NCBI GenBank assembly: GCA_020426425.1
Contig: JAGQQB010000247.1
Coordinates: 1-5,639 of the forward strand
Reading direction: 5' to 3'
From: Planctomycetaceae bacterium
Lineage (GTDB): Bacteria; Planctomycetota; Planctomycetia; Planctomycetales; Planctomycetaceae
DNA length: 5,639 bases
The notes beneath the pieces are model-generated. The model was not told the DNA's origin. It ran no database searches and worked only from the letters and a program-made list of their open reading frames with translations. A program made the translations under genes and the position numbers. This document shows positions 1 through 5,639 of this stretch, piece by piece. Every line of letters starts with the position of its first letter. Positions within the stretch are counted from its first letter, which is position 1.

Positions 1-1
1 A

Positions 2-607
2 AACTACCTCGGTCTCGACTCGGAGAAGACGTTCAAGAACAGGGGAGTCTCTGCCTGTGCCGTGTGTGATGGAGCAATGCCGCGGTTCCGCAATCATCCG
101 CTGGTGGTCGTTGGTGGCGGCGACAGTGCGATGGAAGAGGCGAACTATCTGACGAAGTTCGCCTCGAAGGTGTACATCGTGCATCGCCGCGACGAGTTTC
201 GCGCCAGCAAGATCATGGCCCAACGCGCGATCGACAATCCCAAGATCGAGGTCAAATGGAACTCCACGATCGATGAGATCCTGGGGAACGACAACGATGG
301 GGTGACCGGCGTACGCATTCGCAGCACCGTAGATACGGATCAGACCGAAGAACTCGCAGCGAGCGGCTACTTCGCCGCCATCGGACATACACCGAACACC
401 GAGTTCCTGGGTGGTCAACTGGAGACAACCGACAAGGGCTACGTTGTATGGCCAGTCGCGCATCGCACGAATACGAGTGTCGCCGGAGTGTTTGCCGCCG
501 GAGACGTTGCCGACGACCATTACCGACAGGCCATCACCGCCGCAGGCTCCGGCTGTAGCGCCGCTCTCGATGCCGAACGCTGGCTGGCGGCGGAAGGGAT
601 CGAGTAG
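2..607 (+). CDS. trxB: Thioredoxin reductase (NADPH), C-terminal part, 5' end cut by the window
   Basis: FAD-dependent enzyme that passes electrons from NADPH to thioredoxin in the cytoplasm. The frame is open from base 2 and gives 201 residues; family members are about 310-330 long, so roughly 120 N-terminal residues (first FAD-binding half) lie outside. Visible in order: redox-active CAVC (residues 19-22) in the context SACAVCDGAMP; NADPH-binding GGGDSA (38-43); HRRDEFRA (61-68), whose arginines hold the NADPH 2'-phosphate; GHTPNT (128-133); and the C-terminal FAD motif GDV (167-169), followed by RQAITAAGSGC. An initiation at the GTG at 62 would be wrong, because it splits the CxxC motif. 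The wording (CAVC rather than CATC, GGGDSAMEEA, FRASKIM) resembles plant and yeast reductases more than E. coli TrxB; that is from memory of the family. No thioredoxin gene is adjacent. The gene converges on the next one, 44 bp away. Confidence 0.96.
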   Translation, partial: NYLGLDSEKTFKNRGVSACAVCDGAMPRFRNHPLVVVGGGDSAMEEANYLTKFASKVYIVHRRDEFRASKIMAQRAIDNPKIEVKWNSTIDEILGNDNDGVTGVRIRSTVDTDQTEELAASGYFAAIGHTPNTEFLGGQLETTDKGYVVWPVAHRTNTSVAGVFAAGDVADDHYRQAITAAGSGCSAALDAERWLAAEGIE

Positions 608-651
608 GGTCAGCCATCAAAGTAGAAAGATGCGTTCGCCGTCACCCAGTC

Positions 652-1671
652 CTACTCATTCGGCATGGGCGGCATGAAGGTGCTGAAGACACGCAGCGGG
701 TTCTTTTCCCGCGCGTCGCGGAACTCGCAGAAGAAGTTCCAGTCGCCGGTGCCGTTGTTGTCGACCCGGACGAGCAGTTCATTCCAACCCGCCCGCAGGT
801 GGGCGGCGACGCGGTCCTGATCCGGTGAACTGCTGCGGTCAGTGAGATTCTGATGAATGAGTTCGCCGTTCATCCACACCGCAATCCCATCATCACTGCC
901 TAGGCTGAGGACAACTTCGTGGTCGATGGGGGACTCGACCCAGCAGACACCAAAGGCCGAACCGGCCTCGCGATGGCTAAAGACCTTCGCCAGATCGATC
1001 TTGTCCTCGCCGGACTGATACGTGGCCCAGGTCACGTCATCCAACTTTCCCGCCAGCATCTGCGTTAGATCAAGAGGCCGGATCGCAGCGTCGGTGACTA
1101 CGCCTTGCTCGGGAATGGCCAGTGGTCCCAGGAGTTGCCAATCGCGAATGAAGGAGTTGCCCGAGATCTGTCGCAACGCGAGCAGTGCCTGGCGGGTCTG
1201 CCGCATGTATTCACGGTGCGTTTCGGATTCGGCGTTCTGAGCGGCGGCACGACTGGTGAGTGTGTCGAGCCGACTTTGAATTCCGACCAGTTGATCTGCG
1301 GTCGCTTGCAGTCGCTCACGCGCTCTGGCCTCGGCGGAGGTCATCCCATCCAGCTGCCGAGTGAGCGATTGATACTCCTCAGTTGCCTCAATGGGAAACC
1401 AGTAAGGACTGGACCAGTAGACGATGCTGCCGGCAACGACCGCCCCGAACACAAACGCCATACAGGCGGCAATCATCCCGTCGGAACTCTGTTTGGCCGC
1501 CGCCGGAGACGATGAGGCGTCTGCGACGAGAGGACTCAGAGGAAGTTTGGCGTTTGGATCAGGTGTCTTCAGAATCGGTGGCCAGGGAACGCCGCATTCC
1601 GGACAGCCGGTCTCGGGGAGATCGTCGCCGATATAGACGAATTCACACTCGTTGCAGGTATGCGTGCGCAT
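652..1671 (-). CDS. Membrane-anchored zinc-ribbon protein with coiled coil and C-terminal beta-sandwich domain
   Basis: Function unknown. The 339 residues read as four parts. An N-terminal zinc ribbon has CNEC (6-9) and CPEC (23-26), able to bind one zinc. A low-complexity linker rich in P, A and S (about 35-65) leads to one hydrophobic segment (about 66-88). A polar, Q/R/E/A-rich stretch (about 95-170) is probably a coiled coil. A C-terminal domain (about 176-320) opens with WQLLGPL and contains SLGSDDGIAVWMNGE (256-270) and GWNELLVRVDN, a pattern recurring in planctomycete proteins and resembling PA14/carbohydrate-binding-like beta sandwiches. The lysine before the hydrophobic segment and the acidic residues after it suggest the ribbon is cytoplasmic and the sandwich outside. 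The start is ATG at 1669-1671; no good Shine-Dalgarno is visible, only a G/C-rich leader. The stop is TAG at 652-654. It may be a scaffold or surface sensor, but nothing shows catalysis. Confidence 0.85.
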   Translation of the reverse strand: MRTHTCNECEFVYIGDDLPETGCPECGVPWPPILKTPDPNAKLPLSPLVADASSSPAAAKQSSDGMIAACMAFVFGAVVAGSIVYWSSPYWFPIEATEEYQSLTRQLDGMTSAEARARERLQATADQLVGIQSRLDTLTSRAAAQNAESETHREYMRQTRQALLALRQISGNSFIRDWQLLGPLAIPEQGVVTDAAIRPLDLTQMLAGKLDDVTWATYQSGEDKIDLAKVFSHREAGSAFGVCWVESPIDHEVVLSLGSDDGIAVWMNGELIHQNLTDRSSSPDQDRVAAHLRAGWNELLVRVDNNGTGDWNFFCEFRDAREKNPLRVFSTFMPPMPNE

Positions 1672-1910
1672 GCGGGGCGGGCGTTACAGGGGGGCAATGT
1701 CCTCCGAGCATAGACAAACCGTAGAGCCGATTCGAGATGAGAATGGCGCAATTTGGTCAGGTGTCGGCCCCACATGTGGACCGCGCGTCACGAGTCGCGA
1801 CTGGCGTGCGAGGCGGCATGGGCGACCCAGCGCATCGACAAGAACTCGAGCAGCGTCGAGGGGCGACCTGCGAACCTTGTTGTTCACGCACGAACAATCC
1901 CGCAAGCAAG
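1672..1910. other. Intergenic region upstream of the zinc-ribbon gene
   Basis: These 239 bases lie between the stop of the unrecognised minus-strand gene and the start of the zinc-ribbon gene, so they should contain the latter's promoter. Open frames crossing it on both strands have unnatural composition and run into the neighbouring gene, so I do not call them. Two perfect 10-bp palindromes occur (1770-1779 and 1793-1802), but about that many are expected by chance in a window this size. No clear promoter or terminator was seen. Confidence 0.5.
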
Positions 1911-2591
1911 CTACATGGCAGCCGACTTGGTCGCCAGACGCAAGATGCCAAACATCTGGCGGACTTCCTTGGGGGTCAACAAGCCCCGAGCCCGTTCGGC
2001 AATTTGTGGCGAGACGCGGAAACGCCCGAGCAGATCGAACATGCACTCATCCGCATACGGGGTCAGCCCATACCGGCTCTTGAGTTCGTCGGCTTCGTGC
2101 GGCGGGATGTCCTGGAACTGGCTCAGCAGCAGGAAGTGTCCTTCGTGGGCACAACTCAAATGCAGTTTCTGCAGACGGTCAGCCAAGGCGGCATTCACTT
2201 CAGCAAAACAGGGAGAGGGGCCTTCCTGGAGCAGGCGCCGCGCAGATTGGGGATCGGTCCGAACAACTTGCGCCGCAGTCTCACAGGCGGCGTACAAGAT
2301 ACTTTCATCAACCAGGTTCGCCTGATGGACCTCGCACGCCATGTGTCGTGACCAGGTCAGCAGCATTTCGTCCAGTTGGACCGGTGGAACGACATTGCGC
2401 AGAAACGGCACCTGGGTCAGATAACCGAACGACCGTTCGGCGACACCGAGCTGATCGGCCAACGCGATCCTCTCCAGGGTGTCCATGAAAGCCAGACGAA
2501 AGGCGATGTACAAGGTTTCGCCGGGCGGAACAGTGGTGTCTGCGATGGTGAGCATGTTCAACAACATGGCAAACGATGTACCTCGCCACAA
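1911..2591 (-). CDS. Hypothetical protein, mostly helical, downstream of fur
   Basis: I do not recognise this family. The frame gives 226 residues from a TTG at 2589-2591, or 218 from the ATG at 2565-2567 (MLLNMLTIADTT). The ATG has a weak GCGAGG about 13 nt upstream; the TTG has no Shine-Dalgarno. The frame stays open only to a TAG at 2622-2624, so the N terminus cannot be much longer. The protein reads as soluble and mainly alpha-helical, with natural composition and no signal peptide or long hydrophobic segment. The C-terminal part (RYGLTPYADECMFDLLGRFRV, then LTPKEVRQMFGILRL) looks like a compact helical domain. Cysteines and histidines are scattered rather than in a metal motif. It lies 211 bp after the Fur-family gene on the same strand; linked function is possible but the gap is too wide to infer an operon. 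An overlapping plus-strand frame (1737-2351) is judged a mirror artefact. Confidence 0.7.
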   Translation of the reverse strand: MWRGTSFAMLLNMLTIADTTVPPGETLYIAFRLAFMDTLERIALADQLGVAERSFGYLTQVPFLRNVVPPVQLDEMLLTWSRHMACEVHQANLVDESILYAACETAAQVVRTDPQSARRLLQEGPSPCFAEVNAALADRLQKLHLSCAHEGHFLLLSQFQDIPPHEADELKSRYGLTPYADECMFDLLGRFRVSPQIAERARGLLTPKEVRQMFGILRLATKSAAM

Positions 2592-2723
2592 CAGCCGTTT
2601 TTTGAATCTGTCGAAAATCTTCTAATTCACACCGGGGGAACGACTTGCAGATTTCCCAGCCGCGCTGCTCCGCGCGTTGGGCAGAACGCGTGCGTTGCCC
2701 CAGGTCAACAGGCGATTTCCGGC

Positions 2724-2745
2724 GATGTTGCCAAAAAGCAACGTC
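2724..2745. other. Hairpin between fur and the downstream gene
   Basis: GATGTTGC (2724-2731) pairs with GCAACGTC (2738-2745) around the six-base loop CAAAAA, giving an eight-pair stem that includes one G-T pair when read on the plus strand. Read as minus-strand RNA, the T-run is in the loop instead of after the stem, so it is not a canonical intrinsic terminator. It could be a structured leader of the downstream gene or simply chance. Confidence 0.3.
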
Positions 2746-2781
2746 ACGGGTGAGAAACATCGTTCGGTTGGCCGGCACGGA

Positions 2782-2795
2782 CTGCCGTCAGGCAG
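2782..2795 (-). terminator. Short hairpin just after the fur stop codon, possible weak terminator
   Basis: CTGCC (2782-2786) and GGCAG (2791-2795) form a perfect five-pair GC-rich stem with a four-base loop. It begins 7 nt after the TAG (2803-2805) of the Fur-family gene on the minus strand. No T-run follows, so termination here would be weak or factor-dependent. The position is the main argument. Confidence 0.25.
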
Positions 2796-2802
2796 AAGTC
2801 AT

Positions 2803-3285
2803 CTACAGCAGATTGAGCTTCTTGGGACGGGTTTTCGGGGGACGGCAGCAGTTGTCACACAGACCGAAGACTTCCAGACGATGCCCTTCCATCCGAAACC
2901 CATGGTCCCGGGCCACGCCGGTCAACACCTCCGCAATCTTCTCCTGATGGAACTCGATTAACGTACCGCATTTCTTGCAGATCAAATGATCGTGTTGCGG
3001 ATAGCCGTAGTCGTGTTCGAACACATCCCGTGCATCCTGACGCGCGACCTTGCGGATGAGTCCAGCCTCTTCCAGGTGCTTGAGTGTACGATAGATGGTC
3101 GAACGGCTGACACGCTGCTCCGCGAGCTGTTGGATCAACTGCTCCGCTTCGAAGTGCTCGTGTGACGAAAAGACGTGCTCGACAATCGTCGCGCGCTCGC
3201 GCGTCATCCGCAGATTCTTCGTCTGCAGGAATTCGCGGAACTTCTCCTCTGGAGTGACAGAAACTTCAACTTCACCCAAACTCAC
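2803..3285 (-). CDS. fur: Fur-family metal-dependent transcriptional regulator
   Basis: DNA-binding repressor/activator that senses a divalent metal (iron, zinc or manganese) or peroxide and acts as a dimer on promoter operators. The length of 160 residues is normal. The N-terminal winged helix spans about residues 14-82, with recognition helix VSRSTIYRTLKHLEEAGL (59-76). The dimerisation domain follows, with VFEHDYGYPQHDHLICKKCG (88-107). Likely structural zinc ligands are C103, C106, C143 and C146 (CKKC and CDNC). Likely sensory-site residues, by position against E. coli Fur, are H44, E90, H98, H100 and H128. The start is GTG at 3283-3285, supported by a GAGGA box six bases upstream. The sequence alone does not separate Fur from PerR or Zur, so the symbol is a family label. 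No metal-uptake, catalase or ferritin gene is in the window, so the target is unknown. I could not find a convincing Fur box in its own upstream region. Confidence 0.93.
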   Translation of the reverse strand: MSLGEVEVSVTPEEKFREFLQTKNLRMTRERATIVEHVFSSHEHFEAEQLIQQLAEQRVSRSTIYRTLKHLEEAGLIRKVARQDARDVFEHDYGYPQHDHLICKKCGTLIEFHQEKIAEVLTGVARDHGFRMEGHRLEVFGLCDNCCRPPKTRPKKLNLL

Positions 3286-3291
3286 AATGCA

Positions 3292-3296
3292 TCCTC
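3292..3296 (-). promoter_or_regulatory. Ribosome binding site of the Fur-family gene
   Basis: Read on the minus strand this is GAGGA, six bases before the GTG at 3283-3285. It decides in favour of the GTG start. It is also the best Shine-Dalgarno sequence in the window; the other genes have weak or badly spaced ones. Confidence 0.6.
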
Positions 3297-3832
3297 GTAC
3301 TCTAGGTGCGAATCACCGCCCCGCAGGCGCCAATCGCCGCTGCGACTCCTTCCAATACGCCGAACTCCAATCGTCGGTCGCATCGGCTCCATCATAGTCC
3401 GACACATGGCGGTGTTCCAAGAGCTGCACCTGCGGAGGTCTCTCTAGCTCAAGTCACCGGCCAACTGATCGTCACCCACATGTAACCGCAGAGAGGTTCC
3501 GAGCCAGATGTTCCTGGCATTGGATCGTGTTGAATCCCGGCCAATTCGACTTTCGGTCTGTACTGTTTCGTTAGCGAATCGTCGATCACCGGCATCACAC
3601 ACGGCCCGACATGACCAACCCGGGATCTGCTTCACAGCGAGAAACAGCAACCACGCGGCCACCCCGCCGAGCGTCTGCAGATTGCCGAGACGCTATCGAG
3701 CTGCCCGAAAATTCGCGAGCAGTGTAAGCGCCGGTGAGCAAACGTGGCGCTGAATCGGACTATTTCTCGTACAACAGCTGGCTCTGTTCGTCATCGCCAA
3801 ATCCTCGTTTGTGCGGGAATGCCAATTTGCGG

Positions 3833-3860
3833 AAAAGGCCGTCCCGCCGGTGCGGTGGCC
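3833..3860 (-). terminator. Possible Rho-independent terminator downstream of the sulfatase gene
   Basis: GGCC (3837-3840) pairs with GGCC (3857-3860), and inside it CCGC (3848-3851 on a count of a few bases) pairs with GCGG around a CGGT loop, with a small internal loop between the two stems. Read on the minus strand the hairpin is followed at once by TTTT (3833-3836). Orientation fits the sulfatase transcript, but it lies 187 bp past that stop codon and the T-run is short. Confidence 0.35.
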
Positions 3861-4047
3861 ATACCCGCAATTCACGCTGGAACTGGCAGTTGCGGAGCAC
3901 ACCACAAACCAGGGGCAGCGTCCTGTCCCGTCCGCTTGAAGATTCATGCTGCCGGCAATTTCCACCAGGCACGCTGTCACCATCACGCAATCGTTCAATC
4001 GCGTCACCGGCATCTCGATTTCTCAACAAGTCATTTGGCAGATGAGC

Positions 4048-5439
4048 TCAGCGCGGCCGTGGCAGGTTGGCTCCGGAGTCCTTCAGCCAGGTTGCGAGGC
4101 GTTGACGCATGGTGGCTGCGAGTTCCGGTTTTGTGTCTGCCAAGTTTGCTGTCTCGCTGATGTCCCGCTTGAGGTCGTAGAGTTCCACCGAGTCGTCATC
4201 GAAGAAGCGGATCAATTTATGATCTCCCAGCCGGATCGCACTGCCGAGGCGGTTCGCGCCGTGGAAAGCGAAGTTCGGGTAATGCCAGAATAGCGCGTCG
4301 CGGTGAGGGCGGCCGGTTCCCTGCAACAGTGGCAAGAGCGTTTCGCCATCGGCCGGAACTCCAGGCGTCGGCGACAGGCCGGCGATTTCCAGAAGGGTGG
4401 GAAAGAAATCGGTGAGGATCACAGGTTCGGCGGAGACGGTGTCCGGTTTCACCTTGCCGGGCCAGCGAACGATGAGCGGAACTCTGATGCCCCCCTCGTA
4501 GAGGTGGCCTTTGTCAGCTCGCAGCGGCCGACAATCGCCGACTCCGCCAAACGCGCCGTTGTCAGACGTGAAGACCACGAAGGTCTCGTCGGCGATTCCG
4601 AGTTCATCCAGCGACCCGAGCACCCGCCCGACCGCGTGATCCATCTCCTCGATCATCGCGGCGTAACGGGAGTCGTGATAACCGACCAGCGGACGGTCCT
4701 TGTATTTCGCAGCCAACTCGGTCGGCGGTTCCATCGGCCAGTGGACGGTGTAGGTGAAGAGCGCAGTGAAGAACGGCCGGCGCTGGCGGTGTTGCTCGCG
4801 CATGAAAGTGATCGCCTCGTCCGCGAGTCGCTCGGTCAGGTATTCCCCGGGCTTGCGGTCGGGCAGAAAGTCGATCTTGTAGGGATCGAAGTAAGTCGGC
4901 GGCCCACCGAATGCGCAGCCACCGAGGTTCAGGTCGAACCCTTGCGCCGTCGGGGCGAACTGCTGCGCGTTGCCCACGTAGAGGTGCCACTTCCCGATAA
5001 ACGCGGTGGCGTAGCCGGCGTCGTTACGCAACCGTTCGGCGATCGTTATCTGTTCAAGCGGCAGGTGGTCGCTCACGAGCGCCGGCAGAAGCTTCGACTC
5101 TTTAGGTGTGAAGCGTGCCTGTTCCGGCAGGTGGTTGGTGATGTGGAGGCGAGCCGGCGAGTGGCCGGTCATGATCGCAGCGCGGGTCGGCGAGCACACC
5201 GGCGCCGCAGCATAGGCGTCGGTGAATCGCATCCCTTGGCCTGCGAGACGGTCGACATTCGGGGTTTCGAGATGCGAATTGCCCTGGCAGCGCAGATCCA
5301 TCCAGCCGAGGTCGTCCACAAGGATAAACAGAATGTTCGGCTTGTCGGCCGCCGCAGCGGGCGCGTCATACGCAGCGACGATGGCTGCCAGCAGGCCGCA
5401 AAGGTGGGCGATGCGGGAGACGATCGTGGATCTTATCAT
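4048..5439 (-). CDS. Secreted sulfatase (formylglycine-dependent, arylsulfatase A-like)
   Basis: Hydrolyses sulfate esters, most likely on a polysaccharide or its oligosaccharides, outside the cytoplasm. The 463 residues start with a signal peptide (arginine near the start, hydrophobic core about 11-23, alanine-rich cleavage region about 27-32), then the conserved sulfatase start KPNILFILVDDLGW, where D42 and D43 are calcium ligands. The sulfatase signature is VCSPTRAAIMTG; C82 is the residue converted to formylglycine and R86 belongs to the CxPxR motif. Other active-site residues: GKWH (K150, H152), VHWP (H233), TSDNG (D293, N294) and ADKGHLYEGG (K310). It ends with the usual C-terminal subdomain (LGDHKLIRF, VELYDLKRDISETANL). 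Length is typical and nothing is broken. The maturase must be encoded elsewhere. The ATG at 5437-5439 is chosen because an in-frame stop lies 18 bp upstream; TGAGG is present but 13 nt away. Exact substrate cannot be read from this sequence. Confidence 0.96.
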   Translation of the reverse strand: MIRSTIVSRIAHLCGLLAAIVAAYDAPAAAADKPNILFILVDDLGWMDLRCQGNSHLETPNVDRLAGQGMRFTDAYAAAPVCSPTRAAIMTGHSPARLHITNHLPEQARFTPKESKLLPALVSDHLPLEQITIAERLRNDAGYATAFIGKWHLYVGNAQQFAPTAQGFDLNLGGCAFGGPPTYFDPYKIDFLPDRKPGEYLTERLADEAITFMREQHRQRRPFFTALFTYTVHWPMEPPTELAAKYKDRPLVGYHDSRYAAMIEEMDHAVGRVLGSLDELGIADETFVVFTSDNGAFGGVGDCRPLRADKGHLYEGGIRVPLIVRWPGKVKPDTVSAEPVILTDFFPTLLEIAGLSPTPGVPADGETLLPLLQGTGRPHRDALFWHYPNFAFHGANRLGSAIRLGDHKLIRFFDDDSVELYDLKRDISETANLADTKPELAATMRQRLATWLKDSGANLPRPR

Positions 5440-5495
5440 CAGTTGAATCTTACCTCACCAAAGCTGGCTTTTGCAGGTTGGTGCATCCCGCACTA

Positions 5496-5525
5496 CAGCT
5501 ACGGGATCATCAGCTACGGGGTCAA
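5496..5525. repeat. Tandem 15-bp direct repeat at the esterase stop codon
   Basis: Two adjacent 15-bp units, 5496-5510 and 5511-5525, share CAGCTACGGG and match at 13 of 15 positions. The unit length is a multiple of three, so the minus-strand gene's TAG (5514-5516) is repeated in frame at 5499-5501, and a third in-frame TAG sits at 5493-5495. This looks like a small tandem duplication over the end of the gene. Confidence 0.75.
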
Positions 5526-5639
5526 GCCGGCCATGGCTGACGCAAAGGCATCGCCGAGGCGCACGAAGAACTTGCCGCTACCCAGGTAGTGATAAGGACG
5601 ATCGCTCCCCACGAGATTCCACTCGTAGTAGTTCTTCTG
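5514..5639 (-). CDS. C-terminal end of a probable sialate O-acetylesterase-like (SASA/SGNH) protein, cut by the window
   Basis: Only the last 41 residues are present, ending at TAG 5514-5516. They read QKNYYEWNLVGSDRPYHYLG and then SGKFFVRLGDAFASAMAGLTP. The YHYLGSGKFFVRLGDAFASAM part resembles the end of SASA-type carbohydrate esterases, in which a histidine near the C terminus is catalytic and is followed by a helix containing G..A.A; here that histidine would be residue 17 of the fragment. Such enzymes remove acyl groups from sugars outside the cytoplasm. The assignment rests on a short fragment and memory of the family, so another secreted hydrolase is possible. It lies 74 bp upstream of the sulfatase on the same strand, and the two could be co-transcribed and act on the same glycan. 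Confidence 0.6.
   Translation of the reverse strand, partial: QKNYYEWNLVGSDRPYHYLGSGKFFVRLGDAFASAMAGLTP

Larger units (their letters stand above)
3286..4047. other. Long gap without a supported gene (762 bp)
   Basis: This stretch separates the sulfatase end from the Fur-family start, both on the minus strand, so it should contain the fur promoter near its left end and a sulfatase terminator near its right end. Short open frames exist in several readings (for example 3444-3662 minus, 3693-4013 minus, 3744-4160 plus), but none has protein-like composition, a ribosome binding site or a recognisable motif, and they contradict one another. The 3444-3662 minus frame begins with a short hydrophobic run (AAWLLFLAV) that could be a remnant of a membrane protein; this is weak. 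The 3780-3940 part includes a strong hairpin. Eroded gene, dispersed repeat or untranslated RNA are all possible. Confidence 0.5.

Noticed and set aside
1770..1802. Two perfect 10-bp palindromes as possible operators
   Set aside because: About five such palindromes are expected by chance in a window of this length, and they are unrelated to each other.
1737..2351. A 204-codon open frame on the plus strand opposite the hypothetical gene
   Set aside because: The minus-strand frame has more natural composition and a consistent helical pattern. The plus frame has no ribosome binding site and runs through the intergenic region without a change in character.
2308..2778. A 156-codon minus-strand frame overlapping the start of the hypothetical gene
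   Set aside because: It is rich in R, H and C without any motif, and overlaps the more credible frame over most of its length in another register.
3286..3443. A Fur-box or PerR-box upstream of the Fur-family gene suggesting autoregulation
   Set aside because: No AT-rich inverted repeat like the known consensus operators is visible; planctomycete operators may differ, but nothing here supports a site.
3744..4160. A 138-codon plus-strand frame in the large gap
   Set aside because: It overlaps the sulfatase C-terminal coding region, has an unnatural H/A/C-rich composition and no ribosome binding site.
4303..5589. A 428-codon open frame on the plus strand opposite the sulfatase
   Set aside because: It lies antisense to a gene with every sulfatase catalytic motif. 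Its protein is rich in R, G, V and E with no domain, as expected of a mirror frame in GC-rich coding DNA.
1..5639. CRISPR array, tRNA or insertion sequence
   Set aside because: No regularly spaced repeats, no cloverleaf-like GGTTCGAATCC-type arm and no transposase-like frame with terminal inverted repeats were seen.

Overview
The window looks like chromosomal DNA from a planctomycete, probably of the Pirellula/Rhodopirellula type. The clues are a plant/yeast-like NADPH-thioredoxin reductase, an exported formylglycine-type sulfatase beside the end of a probable sialate O-acetylesterase-like gene, a membrane-anchored zinc-ribbon protein with a sugar-binding-like beta-sandwich domain common in that phylum, weak ribosome binding sites, and moderately high GC with wide intergenic gaps. 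This placement is inferred from protein style, not from a search.

Layout from left to right. Positions 2-607 (+) hold the C-terminal two thirds of thioredoxin reductase, cut by the window edge. It converges on a minus-strand gene at 652-1671, a zinc ribbon / transmembrane / coiled-coil / beta-sandwich protein. Upstream of that, also on the minus strand, are an unrecognised 218-226 residue protein (1911-2591) and a Fur-family metalloregulator (2803-3285). The gaps between these three genes are 239 and 211 bp, so independent promoters are at least as likely as one operon. Positions 3286-4047 hold no convincing gene; they must carry the fur promoter, and they contain a terminator-like hairpin. 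A complete secreted sulfatase follows at 4048-5439 (-). The last 126 bases are the 3' end of a further minus-strand gene, probably an esterase.

Functionally there are two themes. The right end (esterase end plus sulfatase, same strand, 74 bp apart) fits the degradation of sulfated and acylated polysaccharide outside the cytoplasm, a common planctomycete trait. The left and middle (thioredoxin reductase, Fur) are housekeeping redox and metal regulation with two poorly characterised neighbours. I see no CRISPR array, tRNA, rRNA, insertion sequence or defence system. The most interesting items are the multi-domain zinc-ribbon membrane protein, the orphan protein beside fur, and the unexplained 762-bp gap.
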